Below, in pieces: positions 14,201 through 25,263 of a DNA stretch of 64,000 nt. How positions within the stretch are numbered: position 1 is the stretch's first letter; every line of letters begins with the position of its first letter. The translations under genes were made by a program, and so were the position numbers. The stretch lies in assembly GCF_009870125.1 (NCBI RefSeq), contig NC_046679.1, positions 27,094,001 through 27,158,000 on the forward strand, in the 5' to 3' direction. The notes under the pieces were generated by a model, which was not told the origin of the DNA, ran no database searches, and saw only the letters and a program-made list of their open reading frames with translations. This DNA comes from Drosophila pseudoobscura (taxonomy: Eukaryota > Arthropoda > Insecta > Diptera > Drosophilidae).

Positions 14201-15166
14201 CTGTCACATAAATTTTCACATACAAATTGACAGTTACAGTGACAGGTATCGATTGATGGACAACATTTCGTAATCTCTCGATCAAGAGCTCGTCCGCTCC
14301 ATCCCTTCAGACTTCACTGTACTCACGTTGTCGCTGCCATAAAACCATATAAGGGTTAAGAGAGAGATTAGCTAAAAAGTTGACCCAATTCGAGCAAAAC
14401 AAAAGGCCTTTATGCTAAAATTTGGATCCACAAAAAGCAACCCCCGCACGCACACCTATTCGGAAAATGGGTGTCCGCGACCAGACGCCCAAACAATCGG
14501 ACCCCCGAGCGTGACAATGGAAGTGTGAATAGATCAATCGCTACAGAGAGGGGGGCCCGGGCAGGCACCTCTATAAGCAGCTTAGCGGCAGAGAGTCAGA
14601 TAGTCAGAGAGCCGAAGCCCAAGCGGGGGATCAGTCTCGACTCGGAAGAGTGTGTTTGCTTTTGGGCATTTTTCTAATGGCTCGTGACTTTGAAGGCAAA
14701 AAGCAAACACATCAGACATTCCGTTGGGACATTGGGTGTGGAATATCAATAACATGAATAATGGATGTTTGGACAAATGCTACTCATCTTTATATATAAT
14801 TTTTAGTGAACTTTCAGAGTTCCAAATTGATAGAAATACTGAAAATAGTTCTAAAGGTGCCTCTATGTCTGATACGCACTCTTCTCATGCTTCCATTATA
14901 TTTTTCCTGTTACGTATTGCCCATCGATTTCTTAAGCATTGACACATTAAATCGTTGACTTTCCACGCCTCTTTTTTTCGGGCACAATGTCAAAGAGACG
15001 AGACCCATAGATACCCATAATCGAGAGGTGCTGAAAGAAGCCTCTGAAATGTCTAACTATTGACATTGGCCCATTGCAATGGGCTATTATGATTATAAGC
15101 CAAAAGCTGTCTGCACTTTTGTAGCATGTACGTATGTATATATTTTTAGGTGCACTGGCGTCTTGG
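11260..15166. other. Intergenic region upstream of CG4733 and ninaE
   Basis: Divergent interval of nearly 4 kb between the CG4733 start and the ninaE promoter. It contains the presumed CG4733 5' UTR and promoter (11.3-12.9 kb), CA/GT-rich tracts and many short AT palindromes (for example ATTAATTAATTAACC near 12474-12490). Small open frames such as 12513-12836 and 14031-14273 show no recognisable protein. Upstream ninaE regulatory DNA probably occupies its right end. No gene is supported. Confidence 0.6.
15069..15084. promoter_or_regulatory. 16-bp perfect palindrome upstream of ninaE
   Basis: GCCCATTGCAATGGGC equals its own reverse complement and lies about 140 bp upstream of the ninaE TATA box. 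ATTGCAAT at its centre resembles C/EBP or POU half-sites. A TAATC (K50 homeodomain) core lies close by on the minus strand. The regulatory role is inference. Confidence 0.4.
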
Positions 15167-15230
15167 CTAATTGAATTTGAACCCTACCAGAGGGGGTTCT
15201 TTTAAGAATCTGCAAGGAAAACTATAAAAG
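15167..15230 (+). promoter_or_regulatory. ninaE: ninaE core promoter: RCSI element and TATA box
   Basis: CTAATTGAATTT at 15167-15178 matches the rhodopsin core sequence I (RCSI/P3 type, TAATTGAATT) that drives photoreceptor-specific expression in fly opsin genes. TATAAAAG follows at 15223-15230, 45 bp further on. Transcription should begin near 15253, leaving about 190 nt of 5' UTR before the ATG at 15446. Confidence 0.85.
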
Positions 15231-15445
15231 CCCCAGAGCCACCAGCGGACGTTGCAGGTTTCGAACGACCAATCGCCGCGAATAGTCCGCTCCAGTGAAA
15301 TATTCAAAATAAATTTAGGGAATCCTTTAATGTAAAAAGTTTTTGAAAAATATCTGACCGAATTTGCAAGCTTTTTATGTAGAAAGAGTGAGATTTATAG
15401 GCGGGCTATAGTGACACACAAATAACTGGGAAAAATAAAATCACA

Positions 15446-17132
15446 ATGGATAGGTAGGAAGATCTACATACTCGTAGATGATGGGATGACCTATACCCTA
15501 TTTTGTTGCAGCTTTGCAGCAGTAGCCACACAATTGGGGCCGCATTTCGCAGCCCTTTCGAATGGTTCGGTGGTGGATAAGGTTACCCCCGACATGGCAC
15601 ATCTAATCAGCCCATACTGGAATCAGTTCCCCGCCATGGACCCCATCTGGGCCAAGATCCTTACGGCCTATATGATTATTATTGGAATGATTTCCTGGTG
15701 TGGAAATGGCGTGGTGATCTACATCTTTGCCACCACAAAGTCACTGCGTACTCCTGCAAACCTCCTGGTCATCAACCTGGCCATCTCCGACTTTGGCATC
15801 ATGATCACCAACACGCCCATGATGGGCATCAATCTGTACTTTGAGACCTGGGTCCTCGGACCCATGATGTGCGACATCTACGCGGGTCTGGGCTCTGCCT
15901 TTGGCTGCAGCTCCATCTGGTCCATGTGCATGATCTCCCTGGATCGCTACCAGGTCATCGTCAAGGGCATGGCTGGACGACCGATGACCATTCCACTGGC
16001 ATTGGGCAAGATTGCCTACATCTGGTTCATGTCGAGCATTTGGTGCCTGGCCCCCGTCTTCGGCTGGAGCAGGTAAGAAGGATTCTTTGTATTTTAAGGG
16101 GTTTCTGGAATGGAAAAGCAGGGGACTTTTCCTCCATAGAGAGGGAGACAGTTGTCTCTCAAACGATGGTCAACACAGGCAGAAATGTAAAGCAACCGAG
16201 GAGAGGTGCTGCCAGACGCGCGACACTTGTATCCAAAGACGATTTAAAAGTGTTTTGAAGCGAAAAAGCTGTGTTGCAGCTATGGAAACTGTCTGCTAGT
16301 GAAAGAATGGCTCAAGTATAGGCTGTTCTAAGAGAGAATTTCAGTGGTGAAAATACTCAACAATCAGAATGCTGTGTCTTTGAAGTACCTCTACGCATAT
16401 TATAGCTAAAATATATTTTAGTAAAATCTTCGTTTATCCATTTCTCAAGGTATGTGCCGGAGGGTAACTTGACATCGTGTGGTATTGACTACTTGGAACG
16501 CGACTGGAATCCACGCTCGTACCTGATCTTCTACTCGATCTTTGTCTACTATATCCCGCTCTTCCTCATCTGCTACTCCTATTGGTTCATCATTGCTGTA
16601 AGAACAGACACAGACAGACCCCTATATCACTTAGTATATCCTCTATGATAACTGTTATTTTGTTTAGGCCGTTTCCGCTCACGAGAAGGCCATGAGGGAG
16701 CAGGCCAAGAAGATGAATGTCAAGTCCCTGCGCTCCTCCGAGGATGCCGACAAGAGTGCTGAGGGCAAGCTTGCCAAAGTGGCTCTGGTCACCATCTCCC
16801 TGTGGTTCATGGCGTGGACTCCATACTTGGTGATCAACTGCATGGGATTGTTCAAATTTGAGGGTCTAACTCCACTAAATACCATCTGGGGTGCCTGCTT
16901 TGCCAAGTCGGCGGCCTGCTACAATCCCATTGTCTATGGCATTAGGTGGGTCTATATCCTTTACGATTTCGTCTATGATCTCTGATCCTATCTTCTGTTT
17001 TATAGCCATCCTAAGTATCGCCTGGCTTTGAAGGAGAAGTGCCCTTGCTGTGTCTTTGGCAAGGTCGATGATGGCAAATCGAGCGAAGCCCAATCGCAGG
17101 CCACCAACAGCGAGGCCGAATCCAAGGCATAA
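15446..17132 (+). CDS. ninaE: Rhodopsin 1, R1-R6 photoreceptor opsin
   Basis: Major visual pigment of the outer photoreceptors, a seven-helix GPCR in the rhabdomere coupled to Gq. Exons 15446-15453, 15512-16072, 16450-16597, 16668-16945 and 17006-17132 give 373 residues, exactly the length of D. melanogaster Rh1. The first coding exon is only 8 nt (ATG GAT AG), splitting codon 3 and giving the N-terminus [12 protein letters not shown]. Landmarks: NGS glycosylation site, TM1 [21 protein letters not shown] motif in [15 protein letters not shown]6 [12 protein letters not shown], the retinal-binding lysine in [18 protein letters not shown], the CPCC-like palmitoylation site (CPCC in melanogaster; here CPCCVFGK) and the tail ending ESKA. 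The second intron, 377 nt, is long for this gene. ClpX and CG4733 on one side and Ask1 on the other match the 92B gene order. Confidence 0.98.
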
Positions 17133-18869
17133 AAAGGAAAAAAAGATACATTTCTCTTAAAACAACAGCAACAAAAGCAACATCTTACAACAGCAACAAC
17201 AACAACAAGAACAACAAGAACAGCAACAACAACAAGAACAACTGCAGCAACAGAACGAAACGCTTTCGAATACTAACAACATCAACCAAAAAATAGAACA
17301 ACACCTCTATGGAAAAATGTGTAAATTTCCTCATTTACAAATTTCTTGCCTCCAATATCTAAAAGCAACAAATCTTTATCTAAAAAACACTTCTGCAATG
17401 TCACTAAAGACGAAACAAACAAAAAAAACTTAAACAAAAAAAATAAATGCAAACGAACTAGAAAAGTTATAAGCGGAAAATGTGTGCTTTTCTTCTCTCG
17501 CTAAATAATTCACTCGCAGATCCTAAGATTGTCTAGAAATTTGATAATACCATGGATTTTTCTTGAGATTAATACCCTTAAGACAGCCATCCTTTTTTAG
17601 TTCTTAAACGAACCCCAAAAGATATGGTATATTTTTTTCATAAGATTATTATTTTCGATTTTATGCTTATTTTTGTGACATAGGGGCCCATAGGGGCTTC
17701 CAGAATGCAAAATGATGTTTCGATCCATAGGTTATTTTTCTATCAAAAGATAATAATTCTCTCGGAGATATCCTGTCCCTTCCAACAATTCACTCACATA
17801 ACTCTTGCCTCTATTACGTTTTTAAAAAAAGTTAGAAGGAATCATCAAAGCATAAAGCATAAAGCATAAGCATTAAAAAAATGAGAAGAGACATTTTATT
17901 TCGGTTCCTCAAAATACTGTAATCTCAGTTATCTGTGAATTTTCCGATCCATTGGTATTCCTTTCAATTTGTAGCGTTTATTCAGTTGTTTTCTATTCTT
18001 TCTAACAGTTCAAACGAGGCTCCAAAATTTTCTGTTTTACTAAAAATTTTTGTGTTAAAAAATCGAAAAAACGTTTGTAGTTCTTAGAAGATTTTAAAGC
18101 AAGTGTAATTTTTACAAAGTTACCTTTTGGCTTCTCAATCGCGTTCTCCTTCACCCCACACTACTCTTCTCCATCGATGCTGTGTGCTGTTCGCAGCAGA
18201 GATTAATCAGGCGGTATTTACAGTGAGTGTCATTGTGTCCATGGGTGAAACAACCCCCCAAACGTAATCGTTGCTCTTTCCCTTAGCTCTGTACTAATCA
18301 AGCTTTGGAACTAAGAAATCCAAATTTTTAAAGTATTCTTTTCAAAACAAAATATTGTAAGTATCCAGTGAGGTCCATGATGGAGATCTCCGCTAATCTT
18401 GTACACTGCTCACTGCCCCCGTGCAGGTCTACATTTCTGGCTGCACGTTAAGGTCGAGACCTTTAGTTCTTTGGCAGAACTAAAATCATTCCACTGGATG
18501 TTCATTCATGGATTTCTTGTAGGATTGTTCGACGATAATTGTAACTTTCTGGCGCTGATCTCGAAATAAAATCGCTTAGTGATGTTATATTTTTATTTTG
18601 TTATTGTTTTAAATTAAGGCACTTAAATTCCATTTTGTTTTATAAATTAACATGCATGTGAGGGGTGGGGGAGGTAGGGGAAGGCACAAAAGCATGGGAC
18701 ATTCCCCAAAGTAAAAAGAGAGATAACGAAGAATCTCTGCCATTAAGGCGCACTGCTGGATACCCTGTAAATGGGGGGCATCCACACAGCTGTTAGTAGC
18801 ACATGAGACATTAACATTAACAATTAATTAAGGCATTGCTTTCGGGCGGCGGCGGCGGCGGGGATGGGA
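17133..18869. other. Convergent 3' region between ninaE and Ask1
   Basis: Contains the ninaE 3' UTR, with a CAA/CAG-rich stretch at about 17161-17250, and AT-rich DNA to the Ask1 stop. No coding frame or repeat family was recognised. A GGC-repeat run lies near 18845-18860, just outside the Ask1 stop. Confidence 0.65.
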
Positions 18870-21800
18870 TCACTCGCTGCAGGAATCATATTCGCTTTCG
18901 CTCTTTTTGATCTTCGTCTTGATGCTCCCTGAGGTTCCTGGTGTTCCCGGTGTCGTGGTGGTGGGCGATGCCAGGGTATTGTTGTTCAGGGAGGAGCCAC
19001 CACCACCAATGGGCTTGTGGTAAGTGCTAGGCGGACTATCCAGACAATCGGATGAAGTGCAGACACGCTCTTGGATGATGAGCTTCCACAAACGCACCTC
19101 AATGCCAACGCTGGAAGAGAGAATATAAATTTAGAAGAGCTTCGAATGAGAGGTATCTAGGCTATTCCCACCGCAATCCCAGACGCATGAGATCCAGCTT
19201 TTCCATATTGTAGATGAAATCCTCAAAGGTGAAGCCCTCATTCAGTATGAGTGTCTTTGAGAACTCATCAATATCCTGCTGCGTTAACCACTGCTCCAAC
19301 TGCTCGTCTATCTCGTGCAGACCAAAGTTGTGCTTGTTAAGCTGTCGCCTGGGATTCCCAGAGAGTGCTGGACGTGCTCCCCCGGCTGCCGCTGCATTGG
19401 GACTCATTCTATGGCACTTTTTGTTGAATCCATTGATGGTGCGTCTACGGAGGGAGATTCTTTGATTAGATATACATTAAACAGCTCTAAAACTCGCACC
19501 TTAATCTCTTCCTGCCGCCCATGTAGATGTGGGCCAGCTCCTGGCTTATGTTGTGCAATGCCCGCATGCTCTGGCGCTGCTGCTCCATCATCTGGCGCTG
19601 CAGCTTGTGCTGATTCTCACGTATGTCACGCAATATGCGCACATACTCCACAGAACTGTGGAGTGCCCCATCGTAGCCAGAGTCCGAGGGCAGCACGCCG
19701 CCAGAACTGATGGAGGGGAGGACTTTCTCCAGGCACTGCTGCTTCTCCTGACTGTCCGAGGAGCCTGCATGCTGCAGCGGTGAGGTCTGTACGCTCTCAT
19801 CATCGTTGCCAGATATATCCTTGTCCGCCAGGTTGGCCCCCAGTTCCGGTGAGAAGATGGTGACGGCTGCCTGCACCGCACGCTTCACGAGATTATCTAA
19901 GGCGAACATCCAATGCGGCTTGATGCAGTGGTACCTCAGCACACAGACGACTACATCCTGAAAGGAGTACAGAGCCAAATGCAGATGATCCAAGGCCACT
20001 GCATCGTTGTTTAGCCTCTGCTTTAGCTCATTGATCGTTGCCTCCAAATGCTTCTCATTCTCGTTTATAATGTAGTCCCTTAATCCGCGTATCAGCACCT
20101 CCAAATCGCTCTTCCGGATGGCAATTGAATTTTGATCCGCGTCGATTTTCTTCAGCCAAATGTCACACATCTTGGACTCATCCAAAGCGAGGACTTTCGC
20201 TAGAGTGGTGCGTCGCTGCGAGTCCTTTTTCAGCCTATAAAAGCCATCCGTTTCGCTCGTCTCACTGATGCTAGTGCGCAGCGATGGCGTAGAGGGTTCA
20301 ATCTCGGGAGAGAGCAGAAATCCGGAAGAGTTGCGGCGTTCCAGCAGGCTGGGCAGCTCATCAATATCCACAGAAGATGAGTGAGTAACGCTAAAGAGGA
20401 GCTCACACATTAGATTGGCTGTGAATGAGGGGGATTGAGTGTGCGACTTACTCCAGTTCTGGTGTGGTGGGCGTATTGTGGGTGGTATTGTAGGTCAATG
20501 GAGGCGTCGTTTTATTTACCAGGCGATCCGCTGGCACCGAAATGCTCCTGCCAAAGTCCGTATTGATGGGTAAGCCAGGTCGCGGCTTGCGTGGTTTGCT
20601 GCACCAATCAAATGAGAATGTAAAATCAAGGAATAAATCAATGACTGCCCCACTTACTCAGCCAGGAAGGGATCCTCCAGCAGCTGCGAGGCCGATGGTC
20701 TATCCAACACGCTTATGGCAAAGCAACGCAAAATAAAGTTCTTGGCATTCGTGGACAGTTCTACGGGTATATTTGGATGCTTCTTGTGGTACCCCACCTT
20801 GAACATGGCCGCCTGGGCGCAGCCGAGCTCAATGAACGGCGGTTTCCCGGTGGCCATCTCCACATTTGTGCAGCCAAAGGACCAGATATCTGCCGCCGGG
20901 CCATAGCCTCGCACCCCCTGATCAATCACCTCGGGCGCCATGTACTGCAGGGTCCCAGTGAAGGTCTCCGTCATGGGATTGATGCGCGCGAGTCGCTTGG
21001 AGGTGCCAAAATCGGAGATCTTGACGACACCACTGTACGTGTTCACCAGAACATTGTCGCCCTTGATGTCGCGATGGACAATGTCCTGCTCGTGCAGGTA
21101 CTTGAGTCCCTCCAGTATCTGCTTGGAGTAGAAGGCCATGGTGGACTCGTTGTCCTTGAGCGGACCCCATTTGGTCTCGAGCAAATCGGATAGCGATCCT
21201 CCCGGCACCTGCTCCATGAAGATCTTGAAGAAACCATCCTCCGAGCGTGAGCCCAAATACTGTACAATATTCCGATGACGCAGCTGCGAGTGGAGCTTGA
21301 TCTCCTCGTGGAGTGGCTGCACATCCTGCGAGTTTTTCTCCGGCACCTCCTTGATGGCAATCCGCACTTGCGTTTGCTTATCCCTGGCGGCATACACTGT
21401 GCCGTAGGTGCCTTTCCCCAGGACCATCTTGCGATTCTGCTCATCGTAATCGTATTCGTACTGGAAGAAAAATTGGGATAACAATTTACTGGTGGTTTTT
21501 AGGGGAACCTAACCTAATCGATCGATATCGATAATTATCGATATTTTGCGATAATATTCGATTACTTATCAAACCTTAAATGATTACATATTCTATCATT
21601 TTTGACCATCACAAAATTTATCGATGAAATTTGATCAGAAAAAAATCACTTTAGCACTCAAGACTCACCTCTATTTGTGCATCGTCATTGCTGAGATTAA
21701 CAAACACCTCCTGATCGGCCGTCATTTCCAGTATCAAATCGTAAAACTTTTGCCGGCACTCGGACGATGGAAAGTAGATTTGAAAGTCATCCGAATTGTG

Positions 21801-23919
21801 ATGGACATAAAGATACGCGCAACGATCATCGCGCTTGTACAGGCTCACGGATTTGATTTTCGAGGCCACAAAGATGAAATCGTGGAGCTTCTTGCAGGTG
21901 TTCTTTGAGTGCGCCAGACAGATGTTCACAATCTGTATGGATTTTTCATCGGCATCCATGTTGATGGTCACATAGCTGGGCATATAGATCTTCTGTGGCT
22001 CGAGGATCTATCCGGAAAGGGAGAGATTATCGAAGATCTTTAGATGATACTCTTGAGACACTCACCAATATGGGAAATCGTATGCTGTTCTTAATCTCCT
22101 CTGTATTTGTGGCCTCCAAGAAGAAATCCATCCAGAACTGAAAGACCTGCTCTTCGATGGGGGGCATACGATCCTCGGGCTTCTTACGGAACCTATGGAT
22201 CAACGAAATGTTGCCAATCGTTGACTTTAGATACCAATTGGGGGGCTTCAGCTTGAACATGCATTCGGCCGCCTGAATGGCCTTGGCATAATCCTCGGCC
22301 AGCACAGAGATCTCAAAGAATGTGGCCACATCCCAGTATTCGCTCAGCGTCGAGAGGCTGCCCTTTTTCCCGATGAGATTGTTCAGGGTCATGCCAATGT
22401 GCTGCAGTTCCTCCGTGTTGCTGAATTCCTTGCCCTCGATGACCAGCAGAGTGGCCAGATTGATGCCCGCGTACTCATTTGGCTGCACTTCGAAGCTCTG
22501 GCGGTACCATTTGATGGCATGCGCCAGACTGGTGGCGTCCGTGTAATCCGACTCCACAAAGATGTCCTTGTAGATGCGTCCGCACAGGCACAGCATGTCC
22601 GGGAAGTGGTTCTCCTTCTTTTCGAGGGCTTTCAGTGATGACTCCAGGGCCTTCTCCCTATCCCCCTTGCGGTTTCTGCGATTCAGGGCAAAGGCATAGA
22701 GGAAACTCATGTTTCCCGCCTCCACAAACTTGCGGGTGTTTGGTATATTCTTCAGATCATTCACCAGCCGCACCATGGCATCGTAGTCCTGCACATCCCT
22801 TAGCGAGCACATAAAACTGTGCACCACTTCGCCGGACAGTACATGCGGATCATCCAGACGCTTGCGCATCTCATGGAGTATGCTCTGCAGCTTGGCTCCA
22901 TTGGTGGCATACGTATCCCTGGCTGTCCGCATATCGCTCAAGAACTTTTCCCTCATGTGTGCTCTGAAAAAGAGTTATGATTAGCAGCAGAAACTAAACA
23001 TCCAGACAGACATCCACTTACTTTGATTGGATTTCTACATCTTGAAGCTTTCTACGGAGACGACCTTGCAGTGTGCTCACGCGTCCGTCTCCGGGTTGAT
23101 CTTTGCTATTGGGTTGATTGGTCAAAAGACAGCTGTTGCTCTCTGCATTCAGTTTGTAGCTGAGAAACAAGTAATTTCCACAAGAGACCTAAAGGAGAGA
23201 GAGGGAGAGGTGTACACATTTTAATGACCGCCAGTGTAGGTGTGCCCGTCAGTGTTGGATGTTTGCGTGGGTGGGCGATTAAAAATAACAATAATGCGAG
23301 CTATATAGTCACCGGAAATAGAAAAACAACAAACAATCGCGAGGAAACATGACTTGTTGCTGCCGTTTCAAACACATATTGCTTAACATTTTTATCTTAT
23401 CGGAAATGCCCCCGTCGCTCCGTTGCATCATTCGCAGTAAGATGTTTGCGGCTGGACTGCCACAGAGGGCACACAGGGCACACAACACCTCTCCCAGTCC
23501 CAACACCAACCTCAAACCGAGATAATACACACCTTAAGGCTGAGCGTCTGTTTGGATTCCACATCGTTGTAGATTAAGATGATTTCCTTCATGCCAAAAC
23601 TCTCCCGCACCCCATAGTGATACGAAAGCGTTCGCTGCTGGGCCAAAACACTCAAATCTATCACCGCAACATCGGCATTGTAGAATGTTTCCATCACATT
23701 CGATTCGCCGAAATCCAATTTCTCAAACTGCAAGAAAACGGCACCAATTTGGTTTCAACTTATTTGTAAGGAATTTCCCACAGATCAACCAACTCCCACC
23801 TGGACACGCTGAAAGTTAGCCCCGGCCGCCTGTACGGCCCGTTTGACCTCCTCCAGGGCACAGATGCGATCTTCCAGATGATCGCCCACGACGGTATCAA
23901 TTACACAAACAACGTCCAT
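18870..23919 (-). CDS. Ask1: Apoptosis signal-regulating kinase 1 (MAP3K, ASK family)
   Basis: Stress-activated MAP3K acting upstream of p38 and JNK in the cytoplasm. Ten exons on the minus strand: 23919-23800, 23727-23533, 23188-23022, 22963-22066, 22007-21669, 21460-20658, 20598-20452, 20390-19500, 19444-19172 and 19110-18870. They close in phase to 1357 residues, close to the D. melanogaster protein. The N-terminal sensor region includes [13 protein letters not shown]. The helical/TPR-like central region has the ASK hallmarks YRDVQDY (here [10 protein letters not shown]), [15 protein letters not shown] and CGRIYKDIF. The PH-like segment is exon 5. The kinase begins at about 574: [13 protein letters not shown], catalytic lysine at about 610 (RIAIKEVPE), [15 protein letters not shown] and GTLQYMAPE. 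The C-terminus holds a coiled coil (exon 8) and a SAM-like domain (exon 9, [11 protein letters not shown]). The D. melanogaster synonym is Pk92B. Exon 1 is supported by its fit to the ASK N-terminus. Confidence 0.95.
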
Positions 23920-25263
23920 AGCTGCGGGCTATTCCTGGCACCGATCGACCGATGGCTGGACGGATGGATGGACGGGGGTCTTGCTGCCGCAATCAGGGCG
24001 TATTTAAGGTACTTTCTGTTGGCCGAAATCGCGCACTTCAATTGTAAACACCTTCATTACCACATACTTGTGGCCATTGCATTGTGTTAATTGCCGTGCA
24101 ACGAAAACTAAATCAAAAATCGAAAATTATCAATAAATAAAGAGATTTGTAGAAATGTGACTTTCGATCAAATATACCGTCCAGCCTTAGGAATATACCG
24201 AAACATTTAAAAATATATACCGTAAATATACTGACGAGCTAAAATTCTATTTTACATATTCCCCGTTTTTGATATTCCGTCGAATATTACCATCTATATA
24301 GAACATTTAGCAATGCCCACATAGTTTTATACGATTATTGAATCAATTTTCTACTTAACTGGCTTATTCTAAATACTTGCTTTTATTGCATTTTGCGTAC
24401 AAAAAGGTTTTAGCGAAAAATATCAAATGAAAAGTAATAAAACGTAAGAGAAAAATCGTTCAAATTGCTCAATTTCTTTATTCCTTTGTATAAAGCTGCC
24501 TAACTCAAATCCATATAATTTTAGGCCATTAATGAATATATTTTCTACCTGATTGACTACTTTTAAGTACTCTCTTTTATTGTATAGTGTATAAAACAGG
24601 GTTTAAGCAAAAAAGGCAAACAAAAAACAGTGGTCACGTAAGTGTATAGTGTAGGTATACCCTATTTGGTTAATATAATATGAAGAAACTGTTTTAAAAC
24701 GCAATTAGTTAAGAAATTAAGTCAGATTGTTATGTTTTAGACATATTAATGCATATGATTAAGGTCTTGTAAGTATATCTCGATCCCGATATTGGTTCTT
24801 GGTTTCTGTAAGAAGACCAAAACCTTCAAAATATCGTTGAAATAACTTTAAAACAGAGACTGATTAGTTTCTGCATATAATGGAGCCTGAGATAACAAAC
24901 ATTTTCTCAATTCTATAATATCCATTTCCACAGGGTATGCAAATGTTGCACAATCCGCGCCATGTTGAGGAATAATTGGAACTTAAGTCCTTATTTAATA
25001 TTTACATATAAGTATTATAATGTAAAGCATATAGATTATGTTTTGTAAGAATATTTAACAAAAACAGGAAATATAAGCATAACAAAAGAATTATTCAATA
25101 ATATAACAAGTTCTTAAGTGTTTTCTAAATAAATGTCATTTCATCATTAACCAGCAAAAAGCTTGACAAACGGAAAATTAAAGATGCAATAGAAATCGGA
25201 CACAATCAGGCATATTGCTGTTGTTCGACGCCTTTTTCGCGTATCTCAAGTTAAGAACTTTCG
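23920..25263. other. AT-rich intergenic region upstream of Ask1
   Basis: About 1.3 kb between the Ask1 start and the stop of the next zinc-finger gene. It should hold the Ask1 promoter near 23.95-24.1 kb. Two diverged direct copies of an AT-rich unit of about 90 nt can be seen, near 24345-24425 and 24530-24615, sharing TTTTCTAC, CTTTTATTG and GGTTTAAGC/GGTTTTAGC blocks. No gene is supported. Confidence 0.6.

Noticed and set aside
16073-16449. Open frames in the second ninaE intron (for example 16012-16299)
   Set aside because: Canonical donor and acceptor remove the segment and restore the exact Rh1 sequence ([11 protein letters not shown]).
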